11,110 bases of DNA from Gammaproteobacteria bacterium. GTDB taxonomy: Bacteria; Pseudomonadota; Gammaproteobacteria; SZUA-152. Positions 1 through 7,833 of this stretch are shown here, piece by piece; within the stretch, counting starts at the first letter, position 1, and every line of letters starts with the position of its first letter. The translations under genes were made by a program, and so were the position numbers. Under the pieces are notes generated by a model that worked only from the letters and a program-made list of their open reading frames with translations, had not been told where the DNA came from and ran no database searches. The stretch covers positions 1 through 11,110 of the forward strand of contig JAUWVK010000047.1 of assembly GCA_030617485.1 (NCBI GenBank), given 5' to 3'.

Positions 1-690
1 GGCAATACTGGCATTGCCCTGGCTATGGCTGCGGCTATTAAGGGCTACCGAATGATCCTGATCATGCCCGAGCACATGAGCGTGGAGCGGCGGGGGGTGA
101 TGAAAGCTTTCGGAGCAGAGATCGTACTGGTGTCACAGGCAGAAGGCATGGAAGGTGCGCGTGATCTGGCGTTAAAGATGCAATCCGAGGGTAAGGGAAA
201 AGTTCTGGATCAATTTTCCAACCCGGATAATCCCCTGGCGCACTATGAAGGCACCGGCCCTGAAATTTGGCAGGATACGAAAGGGAAAATCACTCATTTT
301 GTAAGCTCCATGGGGACCACTGGAACGATTATGGGCTGCTCACGCTACTTTAAGGAAATAGCAAAAAAAGAGGACACCAATATCGATATTGTAGGTGTCC
401 AGCCTACCGAAGGCGCAAGCATCCCCGGCATTCGCCGTTGGCCGAAAGAATACCTTCCAGAAATTTACGATGCTGCCCGTGTCGATCGCATTATTGATGT
501 AAACCAGGAAGACGCGGAATGGACGACGCGTGCTTTGGCAAATCAGGAAGGTATTTTTGCTGGAATTTCATCTGGTGGTGCAGTTTCTGCTGCTTTGCAG
601 TTGTCAAAAGAAGTAGAGAATGCGGTGATTGTTGTTATTATTTGTGATCGTGGAGATCGTTATCTTTCTACCGATGTATTCCCTGCATAA
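1..690 (+). CDS. cysM: Cysteine synthase B (O-acetylserine sulfhydrylase B), 5' end missing
   Basis: A PLP enzyme making cysteine from O-acetylserine with sulfide or thiosulfate; cytoplasmic. The frame is open from base 1, so the gene enters from the left. The visible 229 residues begin in the substrate-binding GNTG loop, and E. coli CysM is about 303 aa, so roughly the first 70-75 residues, including the PLP lysine, lie outside. The phosphate-binding glycine/threonine loop is seen as SSMGTTGTIMG. The CysM-type stretch IRRWPKEYLP and the C-terminal ICDRGDRYLST favour CysM over CysK. The ISSGGAVSAAL helix start is also present. A strong terminator follows 12 bases after the stop, so this gene ends its transcript. 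No frameshift is seen. Confidence 0.95.
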   Translation, partial: GNTGIALAMAAAIKGYRMILIMPEHMSVERRGVMKAFGAEIVLVSQAEGMEGARDLALKMQSEGKGKVLDQFSNPDNPLAHYEGTGPEIWQDTKGKITHFVSSMGTTGTIMGCSRYFKEIAKKEDTNIDIVGVQPTEGASIPGIRRWPKEYLPEIYDAARVDRIIDVNQEDAEWTTRALANQEGIFAGISSGGAVSAALQLSKEVENAVIVVIICDRGDRYLSTDVFPA

Positions 691-702
691 GGTGGTCTTT
701 AC

Positions 703-741
703 AAACGGTTAGTACACTTCATCAGTGCACTAACCGTTTTT
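703..741 (+). terminator. Rho-independent terminator of cysM
   Basis: A 16-bp stem (703-718 with 724-739) closes a TCATC loop. It has one A-C mismatch and runs directly into five T residues (737-741). It lies 12 bases after the cysM stop and separates cysM from rlmD. This is the clearest terminator in the window. Confidence 0.9.
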
Positions 742-788
742 AGTGTTTGTCGTTGTTAATCTCCGCTAATTTTTTGAGTATTCGTATT

Positions 789-2138
789 ATGTCCCGACGT
801 CGTAAAAAATTCCCCGAGCCACGCACAGCGGTTATTGAATCCCTGTCCCATGATGGCCGTGGTATCTGTCATATTGATGACAAAGTCGTATTCGTACATC
901 GAGCTTTGCCCGGCGAAGAGGTGAAATTCCGTTATTGTCGAACACGGAGCAAGTTTGACGAAGCGGATGTACTGGAAGTGATTAAAGCCTCACCATTGCG
1001 TATAGAGCCACGTTGCCAACATTTTGGAATTTGTGGAGGCTGCAGCCAACAGCATTTGAGCTCGGAGTCTCAAATTGCTGCCAAGCAGGAAAGGTTGCTG
1101 GAGAGTCTGGAAAAAATAGGCAAGGTAAAACCGGAGTCCGTATTACCACCGCTCACTGCAGAGACCTGGGGTTATCGTCGCAAGGCGCGCCTTGGTGTGA
1201 AATACATGCGTCGTGACAAAGTGGTGCGCGTGGGGTTTCGTGAGCGTAGCAGTTCATTTTTGGCCAACCTGAATCGCTGTGAAGTTTTACATCCGCGTAT
1301 TGGCGAGCGCACCAATGAACTTTCTGATCTTATTCTTAAGCTCAGTATTAAAGATAAAATTCCACAAATTGAAATTGCTGTGGGTGATAAAAATGCGGCA
1401 TTAATATTTCGTCATCTTGAAGAGTTATCAGAAACTGATCTTGAATTGTTACGACAGTTTGGGCAAGACACGCAACTGTTAATATTTTTACAGTCCGGCG
1501 GTCCAAAAACTGTTGTTCGGTTGTTTCCGAAAAGAGGGCCAGAGGATACGGCATCTGATGAAAGCACTAAGCTCAGTTATTTTTTGCCAGATTATGATGT
1601 GGAAATGCGGTTTCAGCCTACAGATTTTACCCAGGTGAATGCTAGCCTGAATCAAAAGATGATCAATCTTGCTATTGAGCTACTCAGTCCACAAAAAGAT
1701 GATCGAGTGCTGGATCTTTTTTGTGGTTTGGGTAATTTTTCTCTACCCCTTGCCCGCAAGGCCGGTGCTGTTGTGGGTGTAGAAGGTGAAGCAAGTTTGG
1801 TAGGCCGTGCTCGCGATAATGCATCTCAAAACAACATCACTAACGTAGAATTTTTCACTGCCGATCTTAATGGTGACCTGGCTCTTGAACCCTGGTATGG
1901 GGCCGGTTTTAATAAATTACTGTTAGATCCGCCTCGCAGTGGCGCGCCCATGGTGGTTGCCAACCTCCCCAAACCTTTGCCCGATCGCATTGTCTATGTT
2001 TCCTGTGACCCCGCCACATTGGCGCGGGATGCTGGCACGCTGGTCAACGAACAGGGTTATCGGCTTGTTAGTGTGGGGGTAATGGACATGTTTCCCCACA
2101 CGGCTCATGTGGAATCTATTGCATTATTCGAGCGATAA
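789..2138 (+). CDS. rlmD: 23S rRNA (uracil-1939-C5)-methyltransferase RlmD
   Basis: Transfers a methyl group from SAM to C5 of U1939 in 23S rRNA, using a [4Fe-4S] cluster for structure and RNA binding. The chosen ATG gives 449 aa (E. coli about 433). An in-frame TTG at 747 adds 14 residues of unrelated sequence and has no ribosome binding site, so I reject it. An N-terminal TRAM domain spans about residues 8-63. Cluster ligands are Cys76, Cys82, Cys85 and Cys164, with the expected C-x5-C-x2-C spacing. SAM-binding motif DLFCGLGNF starts at Asp309; DPPRSGA follows in the catalytic domain. The nucleophile is Cys406 in YVSCDPATLARD, and the likely general base is Glu442 in HVESIALF. All key residues are intact. 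No good hairpin terminator follows. Confidence 0.96.
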   Translation: MSRRRKKFPEPRTAVIESLSHDGRGICHIDDKVVFVHRALPGEEVKFRYCRTRSKFDEADVLEVIKASPLRIEPRCQHFGICGGCSQQHLSSESQIAAKQERLLESLEKIGKVKPESVLPPLTAETWGYRRKARLGVKYMRRDKVVRVGFRERSSSFLANLNRCEVLHPRIGERTNELSDLILKLSIKDKIPQIEIAVGDKNAALIFRHLEELSETDLELLRQFGQDTQLLIFLQSGGPKTVVRLFPKRGPEDTASDESTKLSYFLPDYDVEMRFQPTDFTQVNASLNQKMINLAIELLSPQKDDRVLDLFCGLGNFSLPLARKAGAVVGVEGEASLVGRARDNASQNNITNVEFFTADLNGDLALEPWYGAGFNKLLLDPPRSGAPMVVANLPKPLPDRIVYVSCDPATLARDAGTLVNEQGYRLVSVGVMDMFPHTAHVESIALFER

Positions 2139-2216
2139 TCCAAATTAACCTTTTTTAAACTCAAATTAGCGCCATAATATAGAGACAAACGGAAATTCGG
2201 TGCTATCTTGTTTGTA

Positions 2217-2267
2217 TTCCCTGAAAAGGGGGGAGGCTGGTGCCTGTAGCTTTAAAGAAATTTAAAG
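2217..2267 (+). other. Two small GAAA-loop hairpins upstream of the 98-aa gene
   Basis: The 162-bp gap between rlmD and the next gene holds two short inverted repeats, each with a GAAA loop. One is CCCT-GAAA-AGGG (2219-2230), which G-T pairs extend to 2217-2232. The other is CTTTAAA-GAAA-TTTAAAG (2250-2267), a 7-bp perfect stem. They sit 34-84 bases before the start codon at 2301, where a 5' untranslated leader would lie. I see no match to a known riboswitch and no T-tract after either stem. The rest of the gap (2139-2216) shows no convincing promoter. Function is unknown, and chance occurrence of the AT-rich stem is possible. Confidence 0.35.
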
Positions 2268-2300
2268 GGATTTAATGGTTTGTGAACTTGGGAGAGGAAC

Positions 2301-2597
2301 ATGCCTGTTGGAATTTTACCGATCATCGGAAGATGGTATCAAGGCCTGGATGAGCAGCGGTTTGAAGTTATTGGCATTGATGAGGACGAAGGTTTTGTTG
2401 AAATCCAGTATTTTGGTGGTGAGCTGGATGCGCTGGAATTTGATGCCTGGATGGTCATGGGTTACACGGAAATAGCCCCGCCAGAAGACTGGTCAGGTCC
2501 TTTTGATGATCTTGAAAGGGATGACCTCGGTTATACCGATACCAATGTTCCACCGGAACATCGTACCTTTAATATTGAGGACTTTGAACGTAAATAG
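2301..2597 (+). CDS. Small acidic conserved protein, probably DUF6763 family
   Basis: A 98-aa protein with no signal peptide or membrane segment, so probably cytoplasmic. It is strongly acidic. The pattern IIGRWYQGLDEQRFEVIGIDED followed by VEIQYFGGELDALEFDAWM suggests a small beta-barrel-like fold. The conserved-looking stretch PPEDWSGPFDDLERDD resembles what I recall of the gammaproteobacterial DUF6763 proteins; this is recalled, not searched. No catalytic motif is seen. The start is supported by a GGAG/GAGG Shine-Dalgarno at 2291-2297, immediately before the ATG at 2301. It lies after rlmD on the same strand but 162 bp away, so it probably has its own promoter. It converges with the HopJ-family gene, with 31 bp between the two stops. 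Function unknown. Confidence 0.8.
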   Translation: MPVGILPIIGRWYQGLDEQRFEVIGIDEDEGFVEIQYFGGELDALEFDAWMVMGYTEIAPPEDWSGPFDDLERDDLGYTDTNVPPEHRTFNIEDFERK

Positions 2598-2628
2598 TAG
2601 CCGTTCGTCGCTAGTCGTTTGCAAAGTG

Positions 2629-2979
2629 TTAAATCAATACAGTTCCATCAAACCGAATTCCACTCCATCCATTCCGCATAAAGGTACGAATATTGGCATG
2701 GTCATTTCCTTTGGGATGATTTAAAACATCCTCTCTATAGTATTTTCCAAAACAGGCAAGCGTTTCTTCTTCGTTAAGTCCATTGAGTGTTGCAAAGGCA
2801 AAAATTTTACAGGAACCTTCGTTGCTGCCTGACAGGTTATTGACCAGATCATGCCCCTGGCCATTGGTGAAATGTGTTGGAGAATATTCGTAGTTATCAT
2901 CAATAACATCGATCACCTGATCAAATTCAACCTTATCGGGTTGGGTCTTTATAAGCTCAATAAGTTCTTCTGTAGTCAT
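2629..2979 (-). CDS. HopJ-family (PF08888-like) protein
   Basis: A 116-aa soluble protein. It matches my memory of the HopJ family through the core NEGSCKIFAFATLNGLNEEE, then ACFGKYYREDVLNHP, and the ending IRTFMRNGWSGIRFDG. The family is annotated as type III effector after a Pseudomonas syringae protein, but members are common in free-living bacteria without that secretion system. No secretion gene is present here, so the effector role should not be assumed. The start at 2979 is fixed by an in-frame stop five codons upstream. No clear Shine-Dalgarno precedes it. It lies 59 bp downstream of ettA on the same strand with no terminator seen between them, so the two may share a transcript. Biochemical role unknown. 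Confidence 0.85.
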   Translation of the reverse strand: MTTEELIELIKTQPDKVEFDQVIDVIDDNYEYSPTHFTNGQGHDLVNNLSGSNEGSCKIFAFATLNGLNEEETLACFGKYYREDVLNHPKGNDHANIRTFMRNGWSGIRFDGTVLI

Positions 2980-3038
2980 GAAATAGGCATGTCATTAATC
3001 TTTCGTGTTATCTCGTCTGTGATTTACCGTGCCAGGTT

Positions 3039-4706
3039 TTATCGTGTCAGTTTTTTGTATTTAATGCGATGCGGTTGATCAGCCTCACTGCCCAGGCGGC
3101 GTTTGCGATCTGCTTCGTAGTCCGCATAGTTGCCTTCAAACCATACCACTTCGCTATCGCTTTCAAAGGCAAGGATGTGTGTGGCGACGCGATCCAGGAA
3201 CCAGCGATCATGCGAGATGACGACCGCACAGCCAGGAAATTCCAGTAGAGCTTCTTCTAGTGCGCGCAGAGTTTCCACGTCGAGATCATTGGTGGGCTCA
3301 TCCAGTAATAACAGGTTGCCGCCAGATGCCAGTAATTTTGCTAGATGTACCCGGTTACGTTCGCCGCCGGAGAGATCACCCACCCGTTTTTGCTGGTCTG
3401 AACCTTTGAAGTTAAAACGTCCCACGTAGGCGCGGGAATTTACTTCCAGCGTGCCAATCATCATATTGTCATGGCCGCCAGAGATTTCCTCCCACACGGT
3501 TTTTTTACCATCTAAAGCATCACGGGATTGATCTACGCAGGCAACCTTAACAGTCTCGCCAATTTTTAATTCACCACCATCGGGTTTTTCTTCGCCGGTA
3601 ATCATTCGGAACAGAGTGGTTTTACCCGCACCATTGGGGCCGATAATGCCAACGATACCGCCGCGAGGCAGGTTGAAACTCAAATGGTCGTAGAGGAGAC
3701 GATCACCAAAACCTTTTTTTACATCCGTTGCTTCAATAACCAGATCACCAAGTCGTGGCCCAGGTGGGATGAATAGTTCGTTGGTGACATTACGTTTGGT
3801 GAAGTCCTGTTTGCTGAGTTCATCAAAACGCGCCAGACGAGATTTACTTTTGGCGTGGCGTCCTCTGGGCGCGGTTCGTACCCATTCGAGTTCTGCCTTC
3901 ATGGCTTTGATGCGCGCGCCTTCTGTTTTTTCTTCCTGTTCCAGTCGCTTGCTTTTTTGTTCTAGCCCGGAGGAGTAGTTGCCTTCCCAGGGAATGCCAT
4001 GACCTCGATCCAGCTCCAGGATCCAGCCAGCGACGTTATCGAGAAAATAGCGATCATGGGTCACGGCAACGACAGTGCCGGGGTAGTCGTGCAGAAAACG
4101 CTCCAGCCAGGCCACAGATTCTGCATATAAATGGTTGGTGGGCTCATCTAGCAGCAGCATATCGGGCTTGGAGAGCAGTAGCTTGCATAAGGCAACACGG
4201 CGGCGTTCGCCACCGGAGAGCTTGCTTACATCGGCATCCCAGGGAGGCAAACGTAACGCATCGGCGGCAATTTCCAGTGTGCGATCCATGCTGTGGCCAT
4301 CGTTTGACTGGAGTATGGCCTCCAGCTCAGCCTGCTTTTTGGCCAGAGCGTCGAAGTCAGCATCTGGCTCTGCATAGGCAGCGTAAACAGCATCCAGCTC
4401 TTCCTGGGCAGAGCTGATATCGCCCAGCGCTTCTTCCACATTACCACGCACGTCCTTGCTTTCGTCCAGCTCCGGCTCCTGCGACAGGTAGCCGATTTTC
4501 AAGTTGGGTTGAGGACGGGCTTCGCCAATAATGTCGGTATCAATTCCCGCCATGATGCGCAGCAGGGTGGATTTACCTGAGCCATTGAGCCCTAAAACAC
4601 CAATTTTGGCTCCGGGGAAAAATGACAGGTAAATATCTTTGAGAATTTCACGCTTGGGCGGTACAACCTTGCCCACGCCGTTCATGGTGTATACGTATTG
4701 CGCCAT
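3039..4706 (-). CDS. ettA: Energy-dependent translational throttle protein EttA (ABC-F)
   Basis: A ribosome-associated ATPase that binds the E site and gates entry of the initiation complex into elongation according to the ATP/ADP ratio. The ATG at 4706 gives 555 aa, equal to E. coli EttA, starting [20 protein letters not shown]. An upstream in-frame start at 4751 adds 15 atypical residues and is rejected. There are two ABC domains. The first has Walker [10 protein letters not shown] (39-47) and signature [13 protein letters not shown]; the second has [22 protein letters not shown] and DEPTNDLD. The inter-domain linker with ELEWVR, then RLARFDEL and [14 protein letters not shown], is EttA-type. 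Two oddities are the first D-loop reading NHLY (Tyr194 where Asp is expected) and YSSGLEQK (Gly247 where Trp is expected). It is divergent from prmB. No membrane domain is present. Confidence 0.96.
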   Translation of the reverse strand: MAQYVYTMNGVGKVVPPKREILKDIYLSFFPGAKIGVLGLNGSGKSTLLRIMAGIDTDIIGEARPQPNLKIGYLSQEPELDESKDVRGNVEEALGDISSAQEELDAVYAAYAEPDADFDALAKKQAELEAILQSNDGHSMDRTLEIAADALRLPPWDADVSKLSGGERRRVALCKLLLSKPDMLLLDEPTNHLYAESVAWLERFLHDYPGTVVAVTHDRYFLDNVAGWILELDRGHGIPWEGNYSSGLEQKSKRLEQEEKTEGARIKAMKAELEWVRTAPRGRHAKSKSRLARFDELSKQDFTKRNVTNELFIPPGPRLGDLVIEATDVKKGFGDRLLYDHLSFNLPRGGIVGIIGPNGAGKTTLFRMITGEEKPDGGELKIGETVKVACVDQSRDALDGKKTVWEEISGGHDNMMIGTLEVNSRAYVGRFNFKGSDQQKRVGDLSGGERNRVHLAKLLASGGNLLLLDEPTNDLDVETLRALEEALLEFPGCAVVISHDRWFLDRVATHILAFESDSEVVWFEGNYADYEADRKRRLGSEADQPHRIKYKKLTR

Positions 4707-4869
4707 GGTAAGTCTGTGTTCCGTGCTTAAAAGAGCGTCTACGGTAAGCAAAGGTGGGCACGAAGTAAAGTAGAAAGCAGCACAGATAGCCAGTTTCCAG
4801 TAAACTTAATCCCATATTTTTAAGGCATGAGAAACCTTGTTAGCAAAGGTCAAAATAAAGGAAAGCGGT
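4707..4869. promoter_or_regulatory. Divergent ettA/prmB intergenic region
   Basis: The 163 bp between the two divergent start codons must hold promoters for both directions unless prmB is driven from elsewhere. I could not pick a convincing -35/-10 pair on either strand. The best plus-strand candidate, TTTCCA (4794-4799) with TATTTT (4815-4820), has only a 15-bp spacer. The region is inferred from gene arrangement rather than from motifs. Confidence 0.45.
4858..4862 (+). promoter_or_regulatory. Ribosome binding site of prmB
   Basis: AAGGA lies seven bases before the ATG at 4870. It decides the start in favour of this ATG over an in-frame TTG at 4837, which lacks a Shine-Dalgarno. Confidence 0.75.
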
Positions 4870-5778
4870 ATGTTTGAGGACACTGATGCTATAAATCAAT
4901 TATCCACCATTGGGGATTTTGTCCGCTGGGGTGCCAGTCGCTTCAATGAAGCTGGATTAGCATTTGGTCATGGTGCTGACAATGCATTGGATGAGTCCTT
5001 TTATCTGGTGACCCACGCTTTGCACCTTCCCCATGAAATACCGCCTTACATGATTGAAACACAGCTTACCCGGCAAGAGCGCCTTACCGTGTATGAGTTA
5101 TTAACCAAACGCGTGAGCACACGTGTACCGGCAGCTTACTTAACAAATGAGGCCTGGTTTGCCGGTGTACCTTTTTATGTGGATGAACGTGTGCTCGTGC
5201 CACGTTCACCCATCGCTGAGTTGATTGAAGCAGGGTATGAGCCCTGGGTTGATGCTTCTAAGGTTGAAGATATTTTAGATCTTTGTACCGGCAGTGCGTG
5301 TATCGCAATCGCCAGTGCGTTGGCATTTCCTCTTGCCAGAGTGGACGCAACGGATCTCTCTGCGGATGCTTTGGAAGTAGCGCAAAGAAATATTGAGGCT
5401 CATCATGTGGATGATCAAGTTAGTTTGTATGAAGGTGATTTGTTTCAGGGGCTGGAAGGGCGACGTTATGATGTTATCGTAAGTAATCCACCCTATGTTG
5501 ATGCTGAGGATATGGGAACTTTACCTAAGGAATATCATCATGAGCCAGAACTAGGGTTAGCCGCTGGTGAAGATGGCCTGGATATTGTGCGACGTATATT
5601 GAAACAGGCAGGCAGCTATTTAAAGCCGGGAGGCATCCTCATTGTTGAAGTGGGTAATAGTGCAGCAGCATTGGTAGAAATGTATCCAGATGTGGAATTT
5701 ACCTGGCTGGAATTCGAGCGTGGTGGCCATGGTGTGTTTATGTTGAGAGATGAACAGGTAAACCATTCCAAGTTTTAG
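4870..5778 (+). CDS. prmB: 50S ribosomal protein L3 N5-glutamine methyltransferase PrmB
   Basis: Methylates the side-chain amide of a glutamine in ribosomal protein L3 using SAM; a cytoplasmic HemK-family enzyme. The ATG start gives 302 aa (E. coli PrmB about 310). The N-terminal helical domain holds residues 1 to about 100. The PrmB-type stretch [19 protein letters not shown] then precedes the Rossmann fold. SAM motif I is DLCTGSAC starting at Asp137, where the more usual form has Gly instead of Ala in the last variable position. The substrate-binding NPPY motif is at 206-209, followed by VDAEDM, which distinguishes PrmB from PrmC (release-factor methyltransferase). [12 protein letters not shown] and the C-terminal GGHGVFML also fit. 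The ABC exporter gene starts 37 bp later, so co-transcription is possible. Confidence 0.94.
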   Translation: MFEDTDAINQLSTIGDFVRWGASRFNEAGLAFGHGADNALDESFYLVTHALHLPHEIPPYMIETQLTRQERLTVYELLTKRVSTRVPAAYLTNEAWFAGVPFYVDERVLVPRSPIAELIEAGYEPWVDASKVEDILDLCTGSACIAIASALAFPLARVDATDLSADALEVAQRNIEAHHVDDQVSLYEGDLFQGLEGRRYDVIVSNPPYVDAEDMGTLPKEYHHEPELGLAAGEDGLDIVRRILKQAGSYLKPGGILIVEVGNSAAALVEMYPDVEFTWLEFERGGHGVFMLRDEQVNHSKF

Positions 5779-5801
5779 ATTTTTTCTACAACTTGTTTGT
5801 T

Positions 5802-5806
5802 AAGGA
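5802..5806 (+). promoter_or_regulatory. Ribosome binding site for a TTG start
   Basis: AAGGA ends nine bases before the TTG at 5816. It supports this TTG as the start of the ABC ATPase. The next in-frame candidate, GTG at 5822, would be fifteen bases away. No ATG is near the expected N-terminus. Confidence 0.65.
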
Positions 5807-5815
5807 AAAATACTC

Positions 5816-6724
5816 TTGATCGTGTCTCCAACTACACCTTTAACTGACCCTTTGATCCGGGTTCGTAATCTGGTTAAACATTATTCTAATGTTGAAGCTG
5901 TTAATGGTGTTGATTTTGATTTAATGCCGGGGACTTGTTTTGGTTTGTTAGGCCCCAATGGCGCAGGTAAAACCACCACGGTAGAAATACTGGAAGGTAT
6001 ACATGACGCGACATCAGGGGAAATTTTGTATAAAGGTGAGCCGGTAGATAAACGTTTCCGCAATGAAGCGGGGATTATGTTTCAGTCAACAGCGCTGCAG
6101 GATTTTATTACTGTGCGAGAGACCCTGGAGATGTTTGCCAGGCTTTATCCAAGAAATGCCAACATAGAAGAACTCATCAAGCGTTGCAATCTTACTGATT
6201 ATCTCGACCAGGATAATCGGCAGTTATCAGGTGGTCAGCGACAACGGTTATTGTTGGCCATTGCACTTGTTAATGACCCAGATATATTGTTTCTAGACGA
6301 ACCTACCACAGGGCTAGATCCTCAGGCACGACGCAATTTTTGGGATCTAATCGAATCCATTAAGTCCGAAGGCAAGACTGTTCTCTTGACGACTCATTAT
6401 ATGGATGAAGCTTATGTATTGTGTGATGAAATAGCCATTATGGATCACGGTAAAATTATCGCGCAGGGAACACCAAAAAAACTCCTTGATGAAAATTTTA
6501 ATGATGTGATATTGCAGATACCGGAGGAAGCCCTCGGGAATATTGAAGACCTTTCCTATGTCGTGCATCGGCATAAAGGCATTGCCGAAATCACCACTAG
6601 TGATGTCAATCAGGTTATAGCGGATCTTATTGAAAAAAACGTTTCCTTGTCACATTTACAGGTGCGCTCAAGGAATCTCGATGATCTGTTCCTGGAATTA
6701 ACTGGCAAGGAAATTAGAGCTTAA
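5816..6724 (+). CDS. ABC-2 type exporter, ATP-binding subunit
   Basis: The 302-aa ATPase of an ABC exporter, of the general NatA/CcmA/YhhJ-partner type, working at the inner face of the cytoplasmic membrane. Motifs are complete: Walker [10 protein letters not shown] (46-54), Q-loop Gln90 in MFQS, signature LSGGQ (137-141), Walker B with Asp161 and catalytic Glu162 (FLDEPTTGLDP), and H-loop His194 (TTHYMDEA). A C-terminal extension of about 80 residues after the ATPase core is common in this group. It ends RNLDDLFLELTGKEIR, the usual closing motif. It uses a TTG start. The permease begins two bases after its stop, so the two form one transcriptional unit. The substrate cannot be read from the sequence; ions, drugs, lipids or peptides are all possible. 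Confidence 0.93.
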   Translation: MIVSPTTPLTDPLIRVRNLVKHYSNVEAVNGVDFDLMPGTCFGLLGPNGAGKTTTVEILEGIHDATSGEILYKGEPVDKRFRNEAGIMFQSTALQDFITVRETLEMFARLYPRNANIEELIKRCNLTDYLDQDNRQLSGGQRQRLLLAIALVNDPDILFLDEPTTGLDPQARRNFWDLIESIKSEGKTVLLTTHYMDEAYVLCDEIAIMDHGKIIAQGTPKKLLDENFNDVILQIPEEALGNIEDLSYVVHRHKGIAEITTSDVNQVIADLIEKNVSLSHLQVRSRNLDDLFLELTGKEIRA

Positions 6725-6726
6725 TT

Positions 6727-7746
6727 ATGTTTATTAGACGTTTCCTTGCTTTACTAAATGCTCGTAACAAGGAGTTTGTGCGCGACCGCTCTTCATTGAG
6801 CTGGAATATCCTTATGCCAGTACTGATTGTTGCTGGTTTTGCCGCTACATTTACTGGTGATTATTCGGATCAGTATAAAGTGGGTGTCGTGGATATTGAT
6901 AGTATAAAAAATCAGGATTCCTTAGGTATTGCTAGTTTCCTTAATACAAAATATATCGAATTTATTGGGATCAATGATTCTGAAGTAGCAAAAACTAAAG
7001 TGCAGCGGCATCAGCTGGATATGTTGATTGACCAGGGTGAGAAAAGTTACTGGATAAATAATGAATCGCCTAATGGTTATTTGGTTGAAAAGATTCTTCT
7101 GGCATCAAAATCAGTTTCACTAAATAAGCAAACGGTCAGCGGAAAAGAAATCCGCTATGTAGACTGGGTCATACCGGGCATACTGGCTATGAATATGATG
7201 TTTAGTGCGTTGTTTGGTGTGGGTTACGTCATTGTGCGTTACCGAAAAAATGGCATGCTAAAAAGACTCAAAGCAACGCCGATTTCTGCCCTTGAATTTC
7301 TGAGCGTGCAAATTGTATCCCGTTTAATATTAATAATGGCTATCACCATATTCGTGTTTTATGGCACCAATATATTTATTGGTTACGCCATGTTTGGTTC
7401 ACATTTAAGTCTATTTCTGGTGTTTGCGCTTGGTGCAATCTGCCTGATCAGTCTTAGCTTGATAGTGTCAGCGCGAACCACTAGTGAAGAAATGGCAGGT
7501 GGTCTTTTGAATTTGTTAACGTGGCCCATGATGTTTTTATCTGGCGTATGGTTTTCGTTAGAGGGTGCCAATCCATTAATGCAGCAATTTGCCGAAATAC
7601 TGCCGCTCACACATATTACGGCAGCCGCACGTTCAATTATGATTGATGGAGCAGGGCTGCTGGACGTTTCGTATCATCTGATAGTCTTGTTGGGACAGAG
7701 CATCCTGTTTTTGTTAATAGGGGCTTATGCTTTTAAGTGGGAATGA
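6727..7746 (+). CDS. ABC-2 type exporter, permease subunit
   Basis: The 339-aa membrane partner of the preceding ATPase. Layout follows the ABC-2 permease family. A short cytoplasmic N-terminus carries ARNKEFVRDRSSL, the typical pre-helix segment. TM1 is at about 24-43, then comes an extracytoplasmic domain (about 44-145), and then five more hydrophobic segments, starting near VDWVIPGILAMNMMFSALFG (about 145-170). The cytoplasmic loop RKNGMLKRLKATPISALEFL is the coupling-helix region that contacts the ATPase. WPMMFLSGVWFSLEG and LPLTHITAAARSIM are also characteristic. It is likely a dimer with two ATPase subunits. No substrate-binding protein or outer-membrane partner is adjacent, which fits export rather than import. 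Confidence 0.92.
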   Translation: MFIRRFLALLNARNKEFVRDRSSLSWNILMPVLIVAGFAATFTGDYSDQYKVGVVDIDSIKNQDSLGIASFLNTKYIEFIGINDSEVAKTKVQRHQLDMLIDQGEKSYWINNESPNGYLVEKILLASKSVSLNKQTVSGKEIRYVDWVIPGILAMNMMFSALFGVGYVIVRYRKNGMLKRLKATPISALEFLSVQIVSRLILIMAITIFVFYGTNIFIGYAMFGSHLSLFLVFALGAICLISLSLIVSARTTSEEMAGGLLNLLTWPMMFLSGVWFSLEGANPLMQQFAEILPLTHITAAARSIMIDGAGLLDVSYHLIVLLGQSILFLLIGAYAFKWE

Positions 7747-7747
7747 T

Positions 7748-7765
7748 CGCTTTATACTGAAAGCG
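7748..7765 (+). terminator. Weak hairpin after the exporter operon
   Basis: CGCTTT (7748-7753) pairs with AAAGCG (7760-7765) around a six-base loop, directly after the permease stop. There is no T-tract, so it is at best a weak or factor-assisted terminator, or an mRNA 3'-end stabiliser. Confidence 0.3.
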
Positions 7766-7769
7766 GACG

Positions 7770-7798
7770 TTCACAATTTACTAAATAAGAAATTAAAT
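7770..7798 (+). promoter_or_regulatory. Possible sigma70 promoter of the small secreted-protein gene
   Basis: TTCACA (7770-7775, five of six to consensus) and TTAAAT (7793-7798, four of six) are 17 bp apart and lie 36 bases before the ATG at 7834. The surroundings are AT-rich, so a chance match is quite possible. Confidence 0.35.
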
Positions 7799-7833
7799 AT
7801 CTTACAATTAGCACCTTTCCGCTTAATAAAATA

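Noticed and set aside
747..788. Upstream TTG start for rlmD
   Set aside because: It adds 14 residues unlike the family and has no Shine-Dalgarno. The ATG at 789 begins the usual basic N-terminus.
2275..2475. Overlapping open frame beside the DUF6763-like gene
   Set aside because: It is an out-of-frame shadow with no family-like sequence, whereas the frame from 2301 has a good ribosome binding site and recognisable pattern.
2629..2979. Type III secretion effector role suggested by the HopJ name
   Set aside because: No type III secretion gene, effector promoter or chaperone is present, and the family is widespread in bacteria without that system.
4707..4751. Longer ettA start at 4751
   Set aside because: The extra 15 residues are not EttA-like. 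Starting at 4706 gives exactly the family length and N-terminus.
4837..4869. TTG start for prmB
   Set aside because: The ATG at 4870 has a well-placed AAGGA, and the extra 11 residues look unrelated.
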